Positions 1 through 12,266 of a DNA stretch of 64,000 bases are shown one piece after another (the stretch's first letter is position 1; each line of letters opens with the position of its first letter). The position numbers and the translations under genes were made by a program. Origin of the DNA: Tillandsia leiboldiana (Eukaryota; Streptophyta; Magnoliopsida; Poales; Bromeliaceae); the NCBI GenBank assembly GCA_029204045.2, contig CM055072.1, positions 6,670,682-6,734,681 of the forward strand, given 5' to 3'. A model generated the notes under the pieces. That model did no database searches. It was not told the origin of the DNA and saw nothing but the letters and a program-made list of their open reading frames with translations.

Positions 1-1634
1 TCTTTTAATCTAATCTCAAATTCATGTAATTGGAGAGTCTAAACATAACTATTAACCTCAAGCTCTAAATCAAACCAAAGGTTCTATGTTGAAGATCGGA
101 AGCTCCATGCCACCTTTCTTGCAAGCCTCAAGCTCCAACTCCAAGCTCTTAGTTGGTTGAAACTTCTAGAGAGCAAAAAATGAAGAAGAAAAAGAATATG
201 GATGAGAGAAGTAGGAGAACGAAGTGAAGAGGAAGAAAATGCGAAGAGAAAGAGAAACTCACATTTCTCTTGTGGAGGAAGAGAATGAGGAGAAGAAGAG
301 GAAAGGGGAAAATATAGATTTTACAATATTCCCAAAATCCTTTCAACTACTAAAAATTGCATTATAATAAACTTTAGCCCGAAATTAATGGAGTCAAAGT
401 CTAGATATTGAAATCTATTCTGCGCATTTACGCAGCTAAGGTCCGAATCTCACTTCGAGAGCTCGGGATCTTGACACTGTGAGCAGTATTTTTAGTTTTT
501 TTATTTTCTTGTCATCTTAGTTCGGAAAATCTGATTTTCGTTTTTTTTTCTCTCCAAATCAAGTTCAACACAACTGAAACTTCTCCAACACATTAAATAC
601 TTCCAAAACCTTTCCACATTGGAGAATTATAATTTTTTCGTATCAAAATAATTAGATTTCAATATACAACTATTCCTCCAAAAATTTTATTTGCTTCAAA
701 CTCTCTTTTAGCTTATCTGATAGCTCTTGAATTTTACCGAATCCCTCTAATACATCATAATCCTATTCTATTATTCCCAAACATTATATACGTGATATTT
801 AAACACCATTTCATTTATTATTTAAAAATTTAATGGATTCTATCGAAATTCTCATTTTTGAAGTGATTCTCTCTATGTCTCATCTTTAACTCATTTCAAA
901 ATTCTTCCAACTCGCATCGCACACTATATCCTATTCCTGTTGCTCACTTTTAGGACATCAAATCCCAACAAACATCAAATAAACATTTTAAATATAGTTC
1001 TTGGTCGACAATTCACCGATTAGAGCATAATCCAATATAGGTCCATTAAGTCCAACTTTCTGATGATCCAACCTCCTTCTTGTAAGTACTAACTCATCTT
1101 TCACTATTTCGAATTCATTTTTGTAAATAATTTCACTAATTATGCTCATCAAGAGTCCGCCCATATGGCTAGTGTCCCAAATGGTACAACAATTATTGAA
1201 AAAATCTAAATAAAAAATAAAAATTTTAAATTCAAAAAAAAATTGACTTAATCAAACTATTTTTGAATTGTATACATTTAAATTGATCAACATCAATCAA
1301 TAGTTGACTGCTATAAAGAATAAAAAATAAAAAGGCATAAGAGAGAGGTTTATGCATTTTATAATCAAATTAAACAAATCTCTTATTAAAATTAAAATAA
1401 TAAATAAATATACTCATTTTAAGTTATTTCTTTTTTATCAAATATAATTAGCGTTATGCTTAGCGCGATCCATTAATAGTATTATATAATTAGAATAATC
1501 AAATTAATGAGATTTTTTTTTGTGTGTTAGAATAAAATTTTATTTTATTTTAAAATATTAAAACTTAAAATAAATTTAAATAATTTAGTAATTAGTAATT
1601 TTGATGGAGGAGGATGGCCTATTAACCTATCAAT
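1..1634. other. AT-rich intergenic sequence, no gene seen
   Basis: Low-complexity AT-rich DNA with long A and T runs and many stops in all frames. The only longer open frame (149-346, minus) is a phenylalanine/leucine-rich translation of a purine-rich tract and has no recognisable domain. I see no repeat boundary or RNA gene here. Confidence 0.6.
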
Positions 1635-1643
1635 AAAATTTTA

Positions 1644-2053
1644 GGGTTAATTACATACGGTTCCCTGTAAACATATCGAATAGCAGATATATCCCTACAA
1701 AGTTTAACTTTTTATATTTATCCCTTCAAAAATCCAACGTTATTCATATATATCCCTCCGGTTTATTATTGTTAGTTCACTGTTAATTTTTTAACAGCTT
1801 ATATGTGAAATGACAGTTTTGCCCTTTCAAAAATGTCCAAATATCTAAAAGGATAAAAAAGTAAATTTATCTCACTAACTAATCAAGATTAAGTATTTAA
1901 CCTATGGTTAATTAGAGTTTTCTAACAGAGATAGACGGTAGGAATACATATGAATAACGTTGGAGTTTTGAAGGGATAAATATAAAAAGTTGAACTTTGT
2001 AGGAATACATCTGCTATTCGATAGGTTTACAGGAAGCCGTATGCAATTAACCC
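1644..2053. mobile_element. Foldback MITE, Mutator-like, 410 bp
   Basis: The left end (from GGGTTAATTAC) and the reverse complement of the right end (ending GCAATTAACCC) match over more than 110 bp with scattered mismatches, so most of the element is two long inverted arms. It is flanked by a perfect 9-bp direct repeat, AAAATTTTA, at 1635-1643 and 2054-2062. Long inverted repeats with a 9-bp TSD are typical of non-autonomous Mutator-like elements. There is no coding capacity. It ends about 256 bp upstream of the ATP synthase gamma start codon, so it lies in or next to that gene's promoter. Confidence 0.88.
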
Positions 2054-2062
2054 AAAATTTTA

Positions 2063-2309
2063 AATGTCTAATTACAAAAATTAAAAGCTTAGGAGCACGT
2101 TTGCAAAACTGGGGATCGTTGCACATTTCTCCCAAAAATAAAAGTTTATGATTATATTTCCAAATAACCTATAGGTGAGGGGTTTCCGTGCATTTTTTAC
2201 CTTCCCTTCTCAGTTTTGTTCTCCGTGTTGAAGCGACGGCTCACTCCACCATCTAGGGTTTGGTTCGAGAGCTTTGCGGAGGCGAAGAAGAAGAAGAGAG
2301 AAAGAAGCC
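2063..2309 (+). promoter_or_regulatory. Upstream region and 5' leader of the ATP synthase gamma gene
   Basis: This is the only non-repeat sequence between the MITE and the start codon. It changes from AT-rich to a pyrimidine-rich stretch (about 2190-2225) and then a GAAGAAG purine-rich leader just before the ATG, a common plant 5' UTR composition. I see no convincing TATA box; the best candidate is the AT-rich stretch around 2140-2165. The transcription start cannot be fixed by eye. Confidence 0.4.
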
Positions 2310-5300
2310 ATGGCGATGGCCGCTCTGAGAAGGGAGGGGAGGCGCCTCATCCTCTCTCCGATCGCCCCCAACCCTTCCTCCGCCGCGCGATCCGCGATGC
2401 TGATCTCCCCCGAGTAAGCCTCCCCCCCTCTTTCGATTGATCCATCGATCGATCGTATTAGGGTTTCACCTCCTCGTTTTGTTTTATTTGATCTAAATAC
2501 CAGTTCTCGGGTTTCTGAGTATTAGATTTTGATATCGGTCCGTGGTAGATTAGTAGATCGGTCGTTGAAATGGACCTCTACGTTGATTCTGTTTAAAACC
2601 TTTTTGTAGATCTAAAATGCATTACTTTTATATCTCCCTTATATGTTTTTATTCGTTCGAAGTAGATTCATTTGAATGCCCCTCGAAATGAGAATCGTGT
2701 GATGAATTCGAGTATTTTAGAGACTATTTTTTAGAAATTTATGGCATTTTTAGGGGTCAGATGAGAATATGGTTGATCTTATATTGTAGAAGTTAAAGTA
2801 TGGGGTGGAGTTTGTTCTTTTGTGCAAAAAGGAAAAAAATCTCGAGGTGTATGGAATGCTCTATAGTTTTAAATTTTTTTGTGGAAAATAAGATTGGGTG
2901 GTGTTTGGGTTAAACTATGTTTATTAGTATTACTTAGGAGACATGCATTACAAGTTATTTGCTATACATTACTAATGATCGTAGCATATTAAAGAAGCAA
3001 ACTACAATATTTGGTCTCATTTTTGTGTATGGAAATGTTGTGTGATCCTTAGTTAGTGCCATATCATTTGGAGTAGTTTGTGATTTATCATTTATCTTTC
3101 TTCTTTGTTGGGATTTTTATTATTGAGCATTTGTATATCATTGGGGCCCGTTTGATAATGGGATAAGACAGAACTAGCTATTCCAGGGATAAGTATAAAG
3201 TACGGAACTAGTGTAAAAAAACGTTTGGGATGGTTCCAGGGATAAGAGATTTTGTATTTGGTATGAGAATGAGGAATAAGAGGAATAAAGAATTTTAATT
3301 GTGGTAAATTACCTTTTTACCCTCAAACTTTATTATGTAATAATGAGGTGAGAGATGGTGCCTCGGTAGACGTGGGAGGGTATTTAAGAAAAATGTAAGA
3401 GGGTGGTTGGGAAGAGTGAGAACAGTAATTCTCACTTATTCTAGTTATGCCGGAACAAGCTATACCAATTGATTCCTGGTGCGTTTGGAAGAATAAGAGG
3501 GATATCCCTCCTATTCCCGGTTCAATACCGAATCCAAACGGGCCCTAGGAGAATTGTGATTTGTGGAATGTTTCTATGGTTTTTGTATAGATGATAAGGT
3601 TGGGTAGTTGTTGGGTTTTAAGCAAGGAATTAAGTATCCATTCGTGCCTTACGGCACGGAGCGATACGTATCGTGCCACCAATTAGGCGGCACGGTACAA
3701 GGGGAGTCTCTCTTGGCCCTCCTGTGCCGCGATACTCTCTGAGTATTGAACGAGACAGAGTGATACCCAGAGAGTATCACGGTACGTGCCGCTGTGTGCC
3801 CACACAGGCACACAGTGTTTTAATTTTTTTTTTTTTTTTTTTTTTACTTCGACCTTTTGTATTTTTTGGTTTCTTGCGTAGACTTTTATCCTTCTCTCAT
3901 ATATTTTCTTCTTTTAACTTCTACCTTTTCTTCTATTCTGCGCTTTCTTTTCTTTCCTCTCATATCTCTTACTCTATTTTTTTTTTCTTTTTTCTCATAA
4001 TTTTTTTTTAGTGTTATAATTTTTAAAATTCTAAAAAATAAAAGATAAATCAATTTTTTTTTAAAAGTTAATCAATTTTTATTATTGCTTAATTTATTCA
4101 TAGTATGGTTTATTATTAAATTTTTATGGACATATTTTATAATATTTTTAAAAATTTTTAGAAAAAATAAATTTTTTTAAATTTTCATAAATAATTTATA
4201 AAAATTTGAAAATGAAAAAAAACTATCTATGCACTTGGGGTCTCATTCTAGTTTAGTCTAGTCATCATATGATCCTTCATCGAATCAATACGAATGGATC
4301 TTGCAAATTTTTATAAAAACTTAAAGAAAATAATTTTCTCTATGAGTTGTAGTTGTATTTAACTTCACCTATAAAGAAGACTACTACTATATTAAGCTAT
4401 TAACTAGTAAGTTAGTAAGCTATTATAGACATTAGATCAAGACAAATCAATACATAGCCAAAATTTATAAATATTATTTTAAAACTTTTAAAATAACATT
4501 TTAAAATCTTATTGGACAGAAAAAATTAAAATAAGACCGTACCAAAGCGTGCCACTAGGAGGTTGTGCGTGCTCGTCGGCACGTAAGCGTGCCATGTGTT
4601 GGCACACAAGCGTGCTTGTACCGTATCGTGCCAGGCAACGGCCGGCACACCCCCGTACCACGGCACTTTAATCCTTGGTTTTAAGTATGTCTAAGAGCAT
4701 TTTACGGAATAGTGGCATTATAGGTTATCTTAATCAATGCGTCTGGCATGAATATGCAGCCGTCACTGCATTCTGGTTATTCGCGGTTGATATATAGGAA
4801 CAAAGAAGGATATGGAATATCTATCTTAGATATCTTTTCCTCTCATTTTTTCCATGATTGATGCTTCTAATGGTCGTGGTGCTTGGTGTTCTTTAAATGA
4901 TGTTATTCTTCACTTCATTTTTGCTTATTTGTTCCATTCTCTCCTATAGGAAATAAGCATCCCCAAACTCAACTGAGATATATATATTTTTTATATAGCA
5001 TATGAAATCCCTTTTCTACTTTGGTCTGTATGCTATTTCATAGAGTACTAACCAGATCTTGAATTAGCAGACAATCGGCCCCCATTGGGTTGCGAACAAT
5101 TTCAACTCAAGTTGGTAATAGACCATCATCCCTCACCTACTGTGTTCTTTCTGTATTAAAGCCACTTTTGATTGGGCTTTTTGCATATAACTCCAGCAAA
5201 TGTTTGAATTTGTAGAAATACCCCTGTAAAAGTGTGGAATTTGTATATATGCCCCTGAAAATTATGCTTTTTAGGATACCCGTTGCATGGGCATATGTGC

Positions 5301-8300
5301 ATAACCCAGTTTTTGTATAGTCACCCTTGTAAGAACATGAAAGCAAATAAAAACAATTTTCAGGCACATGTGCAAATACTTACTTTGCAAGGGTATTTGT
5401 ACAGTTGCATATTTGCTGAGTTATATATTCAAAGAATCTCATTTGATTACATTAATGTAATTGGGCCTGTTTTTCTTATACATATATAATGCAGTGAGAA
5501 ATCGAATGAAGAGTGTTAAGAACATTCAGAAGATCACAAAGGCAATGAAAATGGTTGCAGCGTCAAAGCTCCGAGCTGTTCAAGTAAGAACGGAAAATTC
5601 ACGTGGCCTGTGGCAGCCCTTTACCGCACTTCTTGGTGATACTCCTGGTATGTATTTAGCCATTACTTGTTTTTCTCTAGTCCTACGATAATTCTAGAAG
5701 CAGTGATCTATTTTTCTCCATTTCACATTAATATGCCATTCTGTATGATGAGCGATGCAAGCATTACATATATCGAACTAATGCCCCAAGTAGCCTCATT
5801 CAAGAAAAATATTCCCCATCTAGCCTTCTTTTTAAAAAATTTCCCAAACTAGCCTCATTTTTATGGATTAGAAAAAAAATAATAATTAAAGTGGGTGAAG
5901 GAGAGAGAAAACAAGAGAAAGTGGGTGAAGGAGAGAGAAAAAAATAATATTTTTTTTCTTAATTAAAGTGTAAATACTCTTAATTATTTTTTTTTTTCTA
6001 ATCCATAGAAATGAGGTTAGTTTGGGAAATTTTTTAAAAAGAAGGCTAGATGGGGAATATTTTTTTTGAATGAGGCTACTTAGGGCATTAGTTCACATAT
6101 ATCATGGTACTACTACACTGGCTAGTCAGGACTATTAGGGAGACCATTTGAATAGCTAGTTAAATATTTTCCACGGAAATTAGCAACAGAGATACATTCA
6201 TTGTCATTCACAATGACGACTGTATTAAGTATACTACAGGTATGCAATTGATAGAGAGTGAGATATGGAGAAGCTGAGTAGAGTGTGTACTTACAGGATG
6301 ACCCAAACAAAAGAATAACTAGAACTAATGCATATCTGTCAGCTTGTCAACTTGATTTGTTTAAAGATGGAAAAGGAACTAGAAGATTATTAACCAACTA
6401 AATAACATGAAGTTGTAATGGCAAAATTAATTTCCAAATTTAATGCTCTATTTGTTTGACTGCAAGGGGTAAATCTATTAGATGAATAGATGTTGTTCTT
6501 ACAACTGTTGCATATATTTAATAGTTGGGGGCTCATGGATTTAACAGATGGCTTTTCTAATGCGTGCATCCTGCAGTACAAAGCATGTTTATCCAATTCT
6601 TTAAGTCACTTTCAGCAAAACTCAAGTGTCTGGATTTGTTATATGAAGTTTACACTAAGTAGATGCATTAGTTGGACAGGATCCATTAGCAGAGGGCTCT
6701 TTTGATGTTAAGTTGAGTTAAATTTGGCTTTTTGAATATAGTCAAAATGATCAATTAGGTTCCGACTTTTGCAGTTATTTGGTATAAAAGATTGAATCTA
6801 TGTATGGCTGAGAAATTTGTGTATTAAAGTAGAAAGTATTGATAAATAAGAAGCAATCTTGTAAATTCAATGTGCTATTTGTTTAAATAAGAGTTTATAT
6901 ATTTACTGTTGTTTTAAATTAATATCATAACAATATTTTAATAACTACCTAACATTTAAATCATAAAACTTAACCCTTTGCGAAGGAAAATCATTAAACT
7001 TAGCCTTTCACGGAGGGGTGCTGTAGCGACCCGATCCGTTAGCAATAATAACTTGTTAGGTTCAAACCACCGGCTGAAAATGGTTAAGCCCAGTTATTAT
7101 TATTAGGGTTCATGGTCCCTTATATTCTTAATTACAATTCCATTCCCATCCGATGTGGGACTATTGGAGTATTACAGACTAGGTACTAACAAAAAACTAA
7201 GCGAAAAGGTATATCTCTTTACAAATTGCAAAGGGGTACTAACAAAAAACTAAGCCAAAAGTCTCATCTCTATATAAATTTCTTTTTATTTTCTAATGAA
7301 AATTTACGAGGGATGATGTGGCTTCACGTATGACCTCAAAATTCTCCAATTTTATATATATTATATTTGATTCTCTTAACATGTACTTCTGTTTCTCATA
7401 CTTTTCATCTAGATTGTTAATGCCTTAACATAGATACATTACGACATCGGTTGGTGCCGTTGCTACGTGTAACAATCTTCCCTCTGTGTTAACACGCATC
7501 ACTTCCAGGTGTTGACGTGAAGAAGAATGTTATTCTGGCTATCACCTCCGACAAGGGTCTTTGTGGTGGCATCAATTCAACATCGGTTAAAGTCAGCAAG
7601 TCTCTTTTCAAGTTTGCTTATGGTAAAACCACTCAATCTGATCCACTGTTGGTTAGACCATTACTGTGATGATGCAACTTAAATTTTCTCGCACTTTTTG
7701 TGACCATTAGGTCCAGAAAAGGAGACCAAGTATGTCATATTGGGAGAAAAGGGCAAGGTTCAATTGATTCGTGATTCTAAGCACTCCATTCATATGACTA
7801 TAACGGAGCTCCAAAAGAACCCTATCAATTACACACAGGTATCTCACATTTGTTATTGGTAATTTTTTATTTCAAAAGAGTACTGGGCTTATTTCTTCTT
7901 TGTCACAGCATTTAGTAGAACCTCTATAACATGCTTGTTGGTACTAGTATTGTTATGGTCAGTCATGGTTGCACGGAAAGCTTGTTTTGCTTTATTCTTT
8001 AAGTAACAGGGTTTTACTTGATGTATTTCCAATTTAAAATCTGTTTATTATTAAGGTTTTCTTTGACTCTTCTTGATTTGATTTTTTTTTTCTTTCTTCA
8101 GATTTCTGTACTGGCTGATGACATCTTAAAGAATGTTGAGTTTGATGCGTTGAGGATTATTTTCAACAAGTTCCATTCTGTTGTCTCCTTTGTGCCCACT
8201 GTCTCCACAATACTGTCACCTGAGGTGATTTGAGTTTTTGCCCCCTTCATCCTACTTTAATATTTCTCTACACTTCCCCCACCACTACACCCACAGGTAG

Positions 8301-8905
8301 GGACAATAAATTGATAATTAGTTTGAGAGATTTTGTCGTTTCTGGTTCTGTACAGGTTGTGGAGAGAGAAACAGAAGCTGGTGGGAAGCTGGGCGATTTG
8401 GATTCCTATGAAATTGAAGGGGGTGAGACCAAATCAGAAGTGCTGCAGAATCTTACTGAGTTTCAGTTCTCTTGTGTAAGTCTATTACATTTGCTGAGAC
8501 ATTCTATATATTACTTATTATCTATCATAGATCCTTGCAACATGTGAATCTTTATATATGCTGTTCAAAAACTACCAAAAAGCCCTCTTTGAATTTCTTC
8601 TGATGATACGAGACCTACTTGCGAACCCCCCACCCCTCAAAAATGAATTTGATGTTTTCAGAGCTTAAAATGAGGTATTTTTGCAGAAGATAAACTTTAG
8701 AAAAAGCTCTGGACCTCCAACTAATTTGATTTTTTTTTTTGTGGTCCTGTCGCCATTATTTGTCCTTAAAATACTTCTTGATTTTTAGGTTCTCTATAAC
8801 GCGGCCCTGGAGAACGGATGTAGTGAGCTTGGAGCACGAATGTCTGCCATGGACAACTCCAGCAGAAATGCTGGTGAAATGCTTGATCGTCTTACCCTTT
8901 CTTAT

Positions 8906-8970
<65 letters not shown>

Positions 8971-9572
8971 CGCTTGCTCACACGCTCTCTCTCTCATGCA
9001 CATGAGAATGCTCACATGCGTGTCCTCACATGAACACGCACAAGAACACACGTCGGAATGCACACAGGCAATTTATATGCAGGTTCTCGAGGGACTTTTT
9101 GAAACTGTCTGAATTGTCAGGGATCTTTGTATAATTTTTTTGATATATAATGTAAGTTTTTAGCAGAAATCTTTTAGAAAACTATGGCAGAGGAGTGGTT
9201 TTACTCTTTTGCACATCAGATGAACCTTGATATTTTCATGTTCCGTCTTCAAAACACTCACCCACATGATGTGTATTAAGATGCACGCTCATCAGGCTCG
9301 CACATGAATTGGGAATGTGGGATGTGCATCTGACATAGAAAAAATTGGAATCATGAGCTCGTAGATATTTCTTTGAGCATTTTAGCTCAACTCTTTTTTA
9401 TGAATGAATATATTTGTAAATGCACGGTTACATTTTTGTTTTACAGATTGTGGATATTGTGTGTAACTGACGTTTGTTTCTCTGTGTAATTCTGTTTTAA
9501 AGGACCCGCCAAGCGTCGATCACGACGGAGCTGAGTGAGATCATATCAGGAGCTTCTGCACTCACGGGATAA
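2310..9572 (+). CDS. ATPC: ATP synthase subunit gamma, mitochondrial (nine exons)
   Basis: Central rotor-shaft subunit of the mitochondrial F1 ATPase, coupling proton-driven c-ring rotation to catalysis in the alpha3beta3 head. Exons, placed by reading GT/AG sites and phases, are 2310-2413, 5071-5114, 5495-5647, 7509-7622, 7711-7838, 8102-8224, 8356-8475, 8789-8910 and 9503-9572. They total 978 nt, giving 325 residues plus TAA, the usual plant length. Residues 1 to about 45 are Arg/Ala/Ser-rich with few acidic residues, as in a mitochondrial presequence. Exon 2 is only 44 nt and supplies the LRTISTQV segment. The N-terminal coiled-coil helix (RNRMKSVKNIQKITKAM) follows from residue 51. The conserved DKGLCGG block is in exon 4. 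The family signature ITTELSEIISGASA is at residues 309-322 in the last exon. Start choice: MAMAALRREGRR opens like other plant homologues. Introns 1 and 3 hold transposons, and intron 8 starts with a CT microsatellite at its donor. No frameshift or stop is seen. The plastid paralogue is unlikely because it is intron-poor and carries extra regulatory cysteines not seen here. Confidence 0.95.
3144..3545. mobile_element. MITE-like element in intron 1, 402 bp
   Basis: The ends are inverted copies: GGGCCCGTTTG at the left and CAAACGGGCCC at the right, with looser similarity further in (CCAGGGATAAG and TTCCTGG-type blocks). There is no coding capacity. I could not find a convincing TSD at either end, so the superfamily is undecided; the ends resemble PIF/Harbinger- or hAT-derived MITEs. 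It lies wholly inside intron 1 of the ATP synthase gamma gene. Confidence 0.6.
3623..4677. mobile_element. Non-autonomous hAT-like element in intron 1, 1055 bp
   Basis: The termini are CAAGGAATTAAG at the left and CTTTAATCCTTG at the right, imperfect inverted repeats. They are followed by subterminal GGCACG/CGTGCC motifs at both ends. A perfect 8-bp direct repeat GTTTTAAG flanks the element (3615-3622 and 4678-4685), as expected of hAT insertions. The interior is AT-rich with T-runs and has no transposase. The open frame at 3673-4011 is just the subterminal repeat plus poly-T. Confidence 0.8.
5775..6094. mobile_element. Foldback MITE, Mutator-like, in intron 3, 320 bp
   Basis: Two inverted arms of about 110 bp begin GAACTAATGCCC and end GGGCATTAGTTC and are nearly identical. 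A perfect 9-bp TSD, ACATATATC, flanks it at 5766-5774 and 6095-6103. The loop holds a direct duplication of a block containing AAAGTGGGTGAAGGAGAG. It is non-coding. The high arm similarity and intact TSD suggest a fairly recent insertion. Confidence 0.88.
7022..7176. repeat. Possible short LTR-type remnant in intron 3
   Basis: A 155-bp stretch opens TGTAGCGACCCG and closes GGAGTATTACA, so it has TGT...ACA ends, and it contains CCGATGTGGGAC, a block often seen in small plant LTR (TRIM-like) elements. No TSD is visible. Just downstream the phrase TACTAACAAAAAACTAAGC occurs twice (about 7181 and 7235). This could equally be an unrelated repeat. Confidence 0.3.
8911..8967 (+). repeat. (CT)n microsatellite at the start of intron 8
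   Basis: About 28 CT units run without interruption from the first intronic base. The splice donor is therefore GTCTCT instead of the usual GTAAGT type, and the repeat makes up the whole 5' splice region of the intron. The exon phases demand this donor: exon 8 ends ...AACAG and exon 9 starts with G to complete Arg303. Confidence 0.93.
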
Positions 9573-10415
9573 GTCCTCGGTCGAAAATCTTGCTTTGCTT
9601 TCACACTGTGGAAGCGAACACTTTTTCCCCTCGTACATCTGTTTTATGCTTTATTTTGGCCAATAAGCATTGTGATGGTGCGCATCATTGGTGCTTTGCA
9701 TGGAACACATCATAGCTTATTTTCCTTCGACTCTTTTTTCTCAATTGTTCCAAAGAAATGTGGCATAATTCAGAAGAATGTGTGTTCTTAATATAAAAGC
9801 CGGCAGTGTACCCAACACTTTGACAGATGGTAGACACATAGCTGCCTGATGTAATACTGGAAGATTTTATTTAGTAAATTTCTTTTTGAAGTGTTTCATT
9901 TTCCCTCAAATTTTTCCCTTTTATAAGTTATCATTGTACTAGTTTTATTTATTTAAGCTTCTTCAAATCTTTACTCAAACAACAATTCTGATTGAAATGT
10001 GTTTTGGCCAGATCGAACAGGTGCTGAATGTGTTTACTGCGATACAGTTTCAGACTTTCTGACAAGCAGGTAATGTTTACAGCAACTCTATTGAACTATT
10101 TTACACAGCAGTAGTTCTAGCGCATTACATTAGTTTTGATTGGGTCACTAATCTTTCTATATTTGGGCGATCGAATATCTAAGTTTCCCAAGTCATTTCA
10201 ATTGGGCCCTTTCCATCTGTAATCATATTACAATCGACAGAACTTAATACAAGGCTGTCAACTTAGCGCTGAATTAGCAGTGTTATTGGGAGAATTTTAA
10301 AAACTGGCAAGGAATGTTAAAATGTATGGATCTCCCTCAATTATATGCCATTTTGAAAAGTTACGTCACACAGTGTCGAGTTAGCCAAGTTATGGAGAGA
10401 AAAATCCCACTTGAG
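9573..10415 (+). other. 3' UTR and downstream flank of the ATP synthase gamma gene
   Basis: No open frame of note. The first 300 bp or so after the TAA is the likely 3' UTR, T-rich with AATAAG- and AATATAAAA-like stretches at about 9660 and 9790. The cleavage site cannot be fixed by eye. The rest is ordinary AT-rich sequence. Confidence 0.45.
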
Positions 10416-10423
10416 ATGTACAT

Positions 10424-10949
10424 AGGGGTTTGCGAGCTCGTGTTCGGCTCGAAATGTACTCTGTTTAGTAAATAAGCAGAAATCTAATCGAATTTTTCAG
10501 TTCGTTTAATAAACGAGCTGAACACAAGCTGGCTGGCCAGCTCGTATTCCAGCTCGTATTCGACTCAATAACGGCTCGAATACATATATTTTATATTAAT
10601 ATAATTTTTATATATTATATTTATATTTATATATTAATTATAATTATGTATATAATATAGAGATTTTTATTATTTAATTTTTAGCTCAATTTAAATATAA
10701 AGTCTAACTCACTTATAAAGTTGCCTATTTAAAAAAAAAAAAAAAAATCCTCAGAGTTGGAATATTTTTGAAAGTATCAAAATTTTTTTAGTCATTCGAA
10801 ATGATTTTTTAGTTATTGAATCAAAAATCAATAATAAAGATTATTTGTGAAAATCACTATTTTGTATGATCCAAATACTGCTGGAATTGATTTAATTACC
10901 AAAAATATTATACCATCAATACTTTGGTATTTTTAAAAGTGTAGCGATG

Positions 10950-11009
<60 letters not shown>

Positions 11010-11264
11010 ATTTTGCCTACCTACAGTAAAAAAAATATATTTTTTGTAAATTTTAATTATTAGATTAAGATTTTAATTTTTAAATTTTCTTTTAATTTTT
11101 TATCTAATAGTAGGATTAGAAATCTAATGTATTGTTCGTGAGCGAGCTCGTTAATAAACGAGTCGAATATGAATTAAATTTTTCGGCTTGATATTTTAAT
11201 GAGCCAACTCAGTGTTCAGTCTGTTTACGAGCTGGTTCGTTTGTGTTCGGCTCGTCCTACCCAT
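10424..11264. mobile_element. Probable non-autonomous hAT-like element, about 840 bp
   Basis: Both ends carry GAGCTCG/CGAGCTGG-rich subterminal sequence around GTGTTCGGCTCG, in inverted orientation. Flanking 8-mers ATGTACAT (10416-10423) and ATGCACAT (11265-11272) differ by one base and could be a TSD. The middle is AT-rich, includes a (TA)n run at about 10955-11003, and has no transposase. The exact ends are less certain than for the gene-associated MITEs. Confidence 0.5.
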
Positions 11265-11272
11265 ATGCACAT

Positions 11273-12230
11273 GCCTAATTAGAGAGAGAGAGAGAGAGAG
11301 AGAGAGCAATAAGGAAGGTTAAAATGTATGGAGACACCTTCAATTATATACCATTTTGAAAACACCTTCAATTACATATCATTTTGAAAAATGACCTTGA
11401 ATCTGCCAGGCCCAAAATTAGGATGCCAATGGGTACGGATACTCGGGTACGGATACTCAAATTTTTATTCGAATTTAAATTCAAATGGGACGAGTTTATT
11501 CAATATTAAATGAATATGATTTTAAATATGAATATAAACAATAAAAATTCGATATATTTGAATTCTGATATGGAATTTATCTATAGCTGATTGACCTCCA
11601 CTTGAACCTGATTAAATTTTACATAACATAATATATGTGAATACTTGATGTTATATTTAAATTTATATTTTAAAAATATAGATTTTAATATAATATATTT
11701 TGAAATATGGTAAAAAAAAATAATCGTTTTAGGTTTGAATATTGTGTTTTTGGTGGAATTTTCTTATGAATATAAATTTTCAAAACTAGTCGGGTTCGGA
11801 TTTCGGGTTCGGGTTCGGGTTCGGGTTCGGATCGTCTGGTTCGTGTTTCGATCTTTATAATTAGCTTCGAATTCAATCCCTGCTCATATTCCTACCATAA
11901 ACAAAATCCTGAAGCGAATCGACTGGGCCCATCCATTCGTGACCTCGATTTACAAATCATTTTAGAAATGAAAACAAATTTTCATCAATTAGAAAAAAGA
12001 TTAGTACAAGCTAATTAAAGGAGTACACGGGCTAGTTGCCTTACATTTCTAGTTAAATTAATTTTTTTAAAAAAATAAACGAATCGGATAGCATGCTATC
12101 TTTTTTTCTCTCTCTCTCAAAAAAAAAAAAAAAACTTACTGTAATCCTGCTTAAATTATATTTGTAGGCTTTATTCATGTTTTTTTTTGTTGGATCAAAA
12201 TAATACATTTGAATATCTTCAATAAAAAGA

Positions 12231-12266
<36 letters not shown>

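Noticed and set aside
3673..4011. 112-codon open frame in intron 1
   Set aside because: It spans the subterminal repeat and poly-T of a hAT-like element. Phe-rich with no domain.
8739..9112. Three Leu/Ser or Arg/Glu repeat open frames
   Set aside because: Read-through of exon 8 into the (CT)n microsatellite and its reverse strand.
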